This document shows positions 59,341-64,000 of a stretch of 64,000 bases of DNA, piece after piece. A program made the translations under genes and the position numbers. Source of the stretch: Bradyrhizobium archetypum (lineage in GTDB: Bacteria; Pseudomonadota; Alphaproteobacteria; Rhizobiales; Xanthobacteraceae); assembly GCF_013114835.1 (NCBI RefSeq), contig NZ_JAAVLW010000006.1:314001-378000 (forward strand), given 5' to 3'. Position 1 is the first letter of the stretch. Each line of letters opens with the position of its first letter. The notes under the pieces were generated by a model that was given only the letters and a program-made list of their open reading frames with translations, was not told where the DNA came from and did no database searches.

Positions 59341-59474
59341 GCGGAGTTTGTCGGGGATAAGGATTCGGGTGGGATCGCGCGCGCGGAAACTATCGGAAGG
59401 CACTCCATTCCACAACCGGGGGGCAAGTGATTGAGGGCACTTTCGTTTCTGGCTGACCGTTCTTGCTTACCGTC
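59341..59474. other. Gap upstream of maf
   Basis: 134 bp directly upstream of maf with no gene on either strand. In several other Hyphomicrobiales I recall infA lying between the phosphatase and maf genes; no infA-like frame is present here. The promoter or read-through source for maf was not identified. Confidence 0.3.
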
Positions 59475-59627
59475 CCCTGGAGGGGGAGGGTCGGCTCGCA
59501 TGGAGCGCAGCGAAATGCGGGACGGGGTGGGGTGACGGTCTCTCAACTCGGGCGCTGTTCCGAGCGGAGAGACCGTCACCCCACCCCACCGCTCATTTCA
59601 TGAGCGGCGACCCTCCCCTCCAGGGGA
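59475..59627. repeat. Nested perfect palindromic repeat (153 bp)
   Basis: Outer arms CCCCTGGAGG-type/CCTCCAGGGG. Inner arms of 21 bp, 59525-59545 and 59568-59588, are perfectly complementary (GGGGTGGGGTGACGGTCTCTC and its reverse complement) with a 22-nt loop. The left part between the arms contains GAGCGCAGCGAAATG and the right part CATTTCATGAGCG. One of the longest uninterrupted inverted repeats in the window; non-coding. Confidence 0.7.
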
Positions 59628-59653
59628 GGGTGAAGGGAAACGCGGGCGACCAT

Positions 59654-60121
59654 CTACCCGCTCGGCGCGCCCGCCCTGGAAAAACGGCGGCGGATGCGCA
59701 GCAGCAGGCCGTCGCAGACCTCGCGATAGGCGGCGAGCTTCTGCTCGCGGTTGCCTTCCGCGTCAGTCGGGTCGGGCGTCGGCCAGTATTCGACGTCGGC
59801 GGCCATGGTGCGCGTCAGCTCCAGCGCCTTGTGGTGGGCTTCCGGCGACAGTGTGATGATGAGATCGAAATTGAGCCCTTCCCAATCCTCGAGCTCCTCG
59901 AACGTGATCGGCTTGTGGCCGGAAATGTCCTGGCCTAGCTCGGCCATCACGGCGACCGCGAACGGATCGAGCTCGCCCTTCTTGACGCCGGCGGACCTGA
60001 CATAGAGGCCTTGCGGAAACATCTGCTGCAGCAGGCTTTGCGCCATCGGCGAACGGACGCTGTTCAGGCCGCATGCAAACAGCACGGCCTGCGGATGGCG
60101 GGCGCGGAGCGGCGCCTCCAT
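59654..60121 (-). CDS. Low-molecular-weight protein tyrosine phosphatase/ArsC-like
   Basis: 155 aa, LMW-PTPase fold. The P-loop CGLNSVRS (CX5R) lies near the N-terminus, and the catalytic Asp is in PTPDPTDAEG. It could dephosphorylate proteins or reduce arsenate; the redox cysteines of true ArsC are not evident. It lies between UPF0262 and maf, part of a conserved alphaproteobacterial block. Confidence 0.92.
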   Translation of the reverse strand: MEAPLRARHPQAVLFACGLNSVRSPMAQSLLQQMFPQGLYVRSAGVKKGELDPFAVAVMAELGQDISGHKPITFEELEDWEGLNFDLIITLSPEAHHKALELTRTMAADVEYWPTPDPTDAEGNREQKLAAYREVCDGLLLRIRRRFSRAGAPSG

Positions 60122-60225
60122 GCGTTACGAAATCCGGCTGTGCGACATCATGCTTCTTCTTTCACGCATGACGTGATCCGAAAGCCGCTTCGCACCTTTC
60201 GCTAGCGCGGACCTTTGGCTCGGCG

Positions 60226-60729
60226 TCATGCGTCCTGCCCCTTCCAGTGCAGCACGCAGATCAGCGTGAACAGGCGGCGCGCGGTTTCGAAATCGACGCG
60301 CACCTTGCCCTTCAGCCGCTCCTGCAGCGTGCGCGAGCCTTCGTCGTGGATGCCGCGGCGGCCCATGTCGATCGCCTCGATCTTGTCGGGGGTGGCGGTG
60401 CGGATCGCCTGGTAGTAGCTGTCGCAGATCATGAAATAATCCTTCACGATCCGCCGGAACGGCGTCAGCGACAGCAAATGCGCGACCACCGGCGTGCCGT
60501 CCTCGTGGCGGATGTCGAACATCAGCCGGTTGCCGGTAATGGCGATGTGCAGCGTATACGGCCCCGGCACCGCCCCTTCCGGCGCGAACAAGTTCTGCTC
60601 GATCAGATCATAGATCGCGATCGCGCGCTCATGCTCGATATCCGGACCGGAACGGCCGATCGATTCCTCGTCAAGCGTCACCGCGACGATGCGGTTGTGC
60701 TGGTCATCGTCTGGCGGCGGCTTGTTCAT
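60226..60729 (-). CDS. UPF0262 family protein
   Basis: 167 aa, UPF0262, conserved across Alphaproteobacteria. Signature blocks are IVAVTLDEESIGRSGPDIEH, FRRIVKDYFMICDSYYQAIR and IDMGRRGIHDEGS. Function unknown. ATG 60729 overlaps the hisD stop by 4 bp, so translation is coupled to hisD. Confidence 0.95.
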   Translation of the reverse strand: MNKPPPDDDQHNRIVAVTLDEESIGRSGPDIEHERAIAIYDLIEQNLFAPEGAVPGPYTLHIAITGNRLMFDIRHEDGTPVVAHLLSLTPFRRIVKDYFMICDSYYQAIRTATPDKIEAIDMGRRGIHDEGSRTLQERLKGKVRVDFETARRLFTLICVLHWKGQDA

Positions 60730-62021
60730 GGCAAATTGAGGCGCAATCCGACGGAGCGTGAGTGGGCGTCCAAACCCTCGGCCTTGCCCAAGGTCATCGC
60801 AGCAGGCCCCAGCGCGCGCAACTGGTCCGGCCCGCATTTGAGAATCGAGGTGCGCTTCATGAAGTCTAGCACGCCGAGCCCGGACGAAAACCGCGCCGAG
60901 CGGGCGGTCGGTAGCACGTGGTTGGAGCCGCCGACATAGTCGCCGATCGCCTCCGGCGTATGGGGCCCAAGAAAGATCGCGCCGGCATTGCGGACCTTGG
61001 CCGCGAGCGCTTCCGCGTCCGCGGTCATGATTTCCAGATGCTCGGCCGCGATCGCATTCGCCAGCTCCACGGCGTCGTCGAGCTTGTTGACCATAACGAT
61101 GGCGCCGAAATCGTTCCACGAGGCCCGCGCGATATCGGCGCGGGGCAGCGTCGCCAATTGCGACTCCACCACGCGCTCGACGTCGGCGGCGAGGCCCGCG
61201 CTGTCGGTGATCAGGATCGACTGCGCGCTCGCGTCATGCTCGGCCTGCGCCAACAGATCGGCGGCGATCCAGCCGGCGTTGCCGGTGTCGTCGGCGATGA
61301 CAAGCACTTCCGAGGGACCGGCGATCATGTCGATGCCGACCTTGCCGAACACCAGCCGCTTGGCGGCGGCGACATAGGCGTTGCCGGGGCCGACGATCTT
61401 GGCGACCGGCGCGATCGTCGCCGTGCCATAGGCCAGCGCCGCCACCGCCTGCGCGCCGCCGACGCGGTAGATTTCGGAGACGCCGCCGAGATGGGCAGCC
61501 GCCAGCACCAGCGGGTTGAGCTTGCCGTCCGGCGCCGGCACCACCATGACGACGCGAGGCACGCCGGCGACCTTGGCCGGCACGGCATTCATCAAGACCG
61601 ACGATGGATAGGCCGCGGTGCCGCCGGGCACGTAGAGGCCGACCGCGTCGACCGCGCTCCAGCGCCAGCCGAGCTCGACGCCCAGCGCATCGGTGAAGCG
61701 CTCATCCTTCGGCAGTTGCCTGAGGTGGAAGGCCTCGATCCGGTCGCGGGCGAATTTCAGGGCATCGACGGTGGCGGCGTCGCAGGTCTCCACGGCAGCG
61801 TCGATCTCGGCCGTGGTCACGCGCAAGCCGGCCGCGTCGAGCTCGAGCCGGTCGAATTTCCCGGTCGCCTCGATCAGGGCGGCATCGCCGCGCGCCGCCA
61901 CGTCCTCGATGATGGCCCTGGTGGCGCGCTCGACATCGGCCGAAACCTCGCGCTTGGCGGCGAGGAATTGCGCAAATCGTGAACCGAAATCGGCGCTGCT
62001 GGTATCCAGACGAACGGGCAT
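60726..62021 (-). CDS. hisD: Histidinol dehydrogenase
   Basis: 431 aa. Zn2+ and catalytic motifs GPSEVLVIADDTGNAGWIA, LAQAEHDASAQS and AEHLEI, then FLGPHTPEAIGDY, are intact. It catalyses the last two oxidations of histidine synthesis (histidinol to histidine). Other his genes are not nearby except a HisE-like one at 16833. Downstream UPF0262 is coupled by ATGA overlap. Confidence 0.97.
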   Translation of the reverse strand: MPVRLDTSSADFGSRFAQFLAAKREVSADVERATRAIIEDVAARGDAALIEATGKFDRLELDAAGLRVTTAEIDAAVETCDAATVDALKFARDRIEAFHLRQLPKDERFTDALGVELGWRWSAVDAVGLYVPGGTAAYPSSVLMNAVPAKVAGVPRVVMVVPAPDGKLNPLVLAAAHLGGVSEIYRVGGAQAVAALAYGTATIAPVAKIVGPGNAYVAAAKRLVFGKVGIDMIAGPSEVLVIADDTGNAGWIAADLLAQAEHDASAQSILITDSAGLAADVERVVESQLATLPRADIARASWNDFGAIVMVNKLDDAVELANAIAAEHLEIMTADAEALAAKVRNAGAIFLGPHTPEAIGDYVGGSNHVLPTARSARFSSGLGVLDFMKRTSILKCGPDQLRALGPAAMTLGKAEGLDAHSRSVGLRLNLP

Positions 62022-62125
62022 GGCGGCTTTCTGGGAGACGTCGGAGGCCCATGCTCAATGGCGCGGCAGCCAGGGGCCGTCAACCCTTGCTGTCCCGGGT
62101 TGGGGCGAATGGGGGTTGGGATGCA

Positions 62126-62169
62126 CCGTGATTCCGGGGCGATGCGCAGCATCGAACCCGGAATGACGG
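62126..62169. repeat. Short palindromic repeat between DUF2948 and hisD
   Basis: 44 bp: CCGT-GATTCCGGG and CCCGGAAT-GACGG with an inner CGATGC/GCATCG stem around GCA. It is one hairpin and lies within the 152-bp interval between the two genes, 5 bp from the DUF2948 stop. It may attenuate read-through into hisD. Confidence 0.6.
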
Positions 62170-62173
62170 ATTG

Positions 62174-62671
62174 TCACCCCTCCGGCCCCAGCGGCGCGAT
62201 CGCGAGGTCGCTGGTGCCGAGATCGTCGGTGCCGAGGTCGGTCAGCTCGCATTCCAGGCATTCGACGTCGAGCCGCAGCGCGCCGCCGTGGGCAAACAGC
62301 AACAGCGCGCTGCCGGCGGGGGCCTCGCCGGGGTGAAATTCGATTCCGACCAGTTCCAGCACCGCTTGGGGCTGCTGCAGATCGATATTGCGCGACTTGC
62401 AGGCCAGAACCCGGTCGAAGCGCAGCGCCGCTATCGAGCGGCGCGGCTCGGTTCCACCCGACAGCGTCTGCTCCCAGTCCAGCCGGTCCAGGCCCACCAC
62501 CAGCCGCTTCTGGTCCTGCCGCCAGACGATATCGGCGGCCTGGACGCGGGCATCCTGCACATGGGCCGATATGACGGCGAGATCGTCGGCGTCGAGCGCG
62601 ATCAGTTTGAGCGGGTCCGCTGGCATCCCAAGAATCTCGCTAATGCCTCGCTGGTCTTCGATCGTATTCAA
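62174..62671 (-). CDS. DUF2948 family protein
   Basis: 165 aa, DUF2948, a conserved alphaproteobacterial family usually between murA and hisD. Recognisable LKLIALDADDLAVISAHVQD at the N-terminus and VECLECELTDLGTDDLGTSD at the C-terminus. Function unknown. ATG 62671 overlaps the murA stop by 4 bp, so it is translated with murA. Confidence 0.93.
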   Translation of the reverse strand: MNTIEDQRGISEILGMPADPLKLIALDADDLAVISAHVQDARVQAADIVWRQDQKRLVVGLDRLDWEQTLSGGTEPRRSIAALRFDRVLACKSRNIDLQQPQAVLELVGIEFHPGEAPAGSALLLFAHGGALRLDVECLECELTDLGTDDLGTSDLAIAPLGPEG

Positions 62672-63957
62672 TCTCTGATGCGCTCGATCGACGCACCGCA
62701 GGCCGAAAGCTTGTCCTCCAGCCGCTCAAAGCCGCGGTCCAGATGATAGACGCGGTTGACCATGGTTTCGCCCTCGGCGGCAAGTCCTGCGATAACCAGC
62801 GAAACCGACGCGCGCAGATCGGTCGCCATCACAGGCGCGCCGCGCAGTTTTGCGCCGCCGTCGATGGTCGCGGTCTCGCCGTCCAGCGATATACGCGCAC
62901 CGAACCGCGCCAGTTCCTGCACATGCATGAAACGGTTCTCGAAAATCGTCTCGGTGATCTGCGAGGAGCCGCCGGCGCAGGCCATCAGTGCCATCAATTG
63001 CGCCTGCAGGTCGGTCGGGAAACCCGGGAACGGCGCGGTCGACACCGTCACCGGGCGGAGGCCGGCGCCATTCCTGGCGACCCGGATGCCGCCATTATTG
63101 ATGGTGATATCGGCGCCGGCCTCGGCCAGCACGTCGAGCGCCGACTGCAACAGCTCGGGCCGGGCGCCGGACAACTGCACGTCGCCGCCAGTCATGGCGA
63201 CCGCCATCGCATAGGTGCCGGCCTCGATTCTATCAGGCAGCGCGGTGTGCCGCGCGCCATGCAGCGTCTCGACTCCCTCGACCACGATCTGCGGCGTGCC
63301 GGCCCCCAGGATGCGCGCGCCCATCTTGTTCAGGCAATCGGCGACATCGGCGATTTCCGGCTCGCAGGCGGCATTGGTGATGACGGTCGTGCCCTTGGCC
63401 AGCGTTGCCGCCATCAGCGCCACATGGGTGCCGCTCACCGTCACCTTGGGGAAATCGATTATACCGCCGCGCAGGCCGCCGGGCGCCTTCGCGACCACAT
63501 AGCCGCCGTCGATGGTGAGCTCGGCGCCGAGTTTTTCCAACGCCATGATCAGGAGATCGACCGGCCGCGTGCCGATGGCGCAGCCGCCGGGCAGCGAGAC
63601 TTTCGCTTCATGCATCCGCGCAAGCAAGGGCGCGATCACCCAGAAGCTGGCGCGCATCCGCGACACCAGTTCATAAGGCGCCGTGGTGTCGATGATGTCA
63701 GCCGCGGAAATATGCAGGGTCTGGCCCTGGTAGGCGCGGTCGCCCGGCCGCTTGCCCGCGGACATGATGTCGACGCCGTGATTGCCGAGGATGCGCTGCA
63801 ATTGCGCGACGTCGGCCAGCCGCGGCACGTTGTCCAGGATCAGCGTATCCTCGGTGAGGAGGGCTGCGATCATCAGCGGCAGAGCCGCATTCTTCGCGCC
63901 CGAAATCGCGATGGTGCCGTTGAGCTTGCTGCCGCCGACAATACGAATGCGGTCCAT
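62668..63957 (-). CDS. murA: UDP-N-acetylglucosamine 1-carboxyvinyltransferase
   Basis: 429 aa, full length. N-terminal LNGTIAISGAKNAALPLMIA and the fosfomycin-binding loop PGGCAIGTRPVDLL with the catalytic Cys intact; the usual His after VDL is Leu here. It performs the first committed step of peptidoglycan synthesis. ATG 63957 begins the conserved MDRIRIVGG; an in-frame ATG at 63978 is an alternative. It heads the murA-DUF2948 pair, and the window ends 43 bp upstream. Confidence 0.97.
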   Translation of the reverse strand: MDRIRIVGGSKLNGTIAISGAKNAALPLMIAALLTEDTLILDNVPRLADVAQLQRILGNHGVDIMSAGKRPGDRAYQGQTLHISAADIIDTTAPYELVSRMRASFWVIAPLLARMHEAKVSLPGGCAIGTRPVDLLIMALEKLGAELTIDGGYVVAKAPGGLRGGIIDFPKVTVSGTHVALMAATLAKGTTVITNAACEPEIADVADCLNKMGARILGAGTPQIVVEGVETLHGARHTALPDRIEAGTYAMAVAMTGGDVQLSGARPELLQSALDVLAEAGADITINNGGIRVARNGAGLRPVTVSTAPFPGFPTDLQAQLMALMACAGGSSQITETIFENRFMHVQELARFGARISLDGETATIDGGAKLRGAPVMATDLRASVSLVIAGLAAEGETMVNRVYHLDRGFERLEDKLSACGASIERIRD

Positions 63958-64000
63958 GCCACCCCCTGGTCTGCACAAATTATGAGCGCGCGTCAGGAGC

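Overview
The window is a GC-rich alphaproteobacterial chromosome segment, most likely Bradyrhizobium or a close relative (Nitrobacteraceae, Hyphomicrobiales). The evidence is gene content and order: murA-DUF2948-hisD-UPF0262-phosphatase-maf-yacG-tRNA-Phe, minC-minD-minE, ispH-thrB-rnhA, a TrcR/DUF1013 regulator, an NdvA-like glucan exporter, many Bug/TAXI/ABC solute receptors, CtrA-type and EcfG-type promoter motifs, and many short palindromic intergenic repeats. No phage, transposase, CRISPR array or rRNA operon was seen. The assignment rests on recognition, not on a database search.

Layout. 0-7.1 kb: two divergent unknown genes around a CtrA box, an EamA exporter divergent from a MocR regulator, a large MscS-type channel and a nitronate monooxygenase. 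7.2-10 kb: the 3' remnant of an acyl-CoA ligase gene, a palindromic repeat, a GFA-domain protein and minCDE behind a perfect CtrA box. 10.5-18 kb: branched-chain-type solute receptor, a thioesterase/SDR/nitronate monooxygenase group, a YqaA membrane protein, a HisE-like enzyme and a Gly/Tyr-rich secreted protein. 18-25.7 kb: NMT1-type receptor, glucan ABC exporter, D,D-carboxypeptidase with a basic tail, FadD-type ligase, DUF924 and peroxiredoxin. 25.8-32.2 kb: ispH-thrB-rnhA, TrcR, SemiSWEET, small proteins and propionyl-CoA synthetase. 32.4-41.6 kb: two tandem TPR/LprI proteins, membrane proteins, a Na+/H+ antiporter, an SDR and a complete TAXI TRAP transporter. 42-49 kb: a doubly degenerate receiver-EAL protein, small secreted proteins, a lysozyme-like secreted protein, a Bug receptor, Nudix, thioesterase and aldo/keto reductase.

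49-58.3 kb is the most distinctive part. It holds many small stress-type genes (PilZ, DUF892 ferritin-like, DUF2945, DUF488, DUF1810, Nudix, short membrane proteins), a GGDEF-EAL sensor and four perfect GGAAC-N16/17-CGTT motifs, the signature of the alphaproteobacterial EcfG general stress response. Two adjacent small genes have the same layout, promoter-N7-ATG, which predicts leaderless mRNAs. Between the GGDEF-EAL gene and these genes lies an untranslated element of about 340 bp with a perfect 16-bp closing stem, a 9-bp internal hairpin and a second 11-bp stem. It looks like a structured RNA or a repeat-borne RNA.

58.3-64 kb is the housekeeping block running from murA to tRNA-Phe on the minus strand, interrupted by a 153-bp nested palindromic repeat.

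Gene starts were chosen from Shine-Dalgarno spacing, signal peptides, operator positions and family length. Several starts are GTG or TTG. Statements about families are from general knowledge. Sequence identities, copy numbers and regulon membership were not computed.
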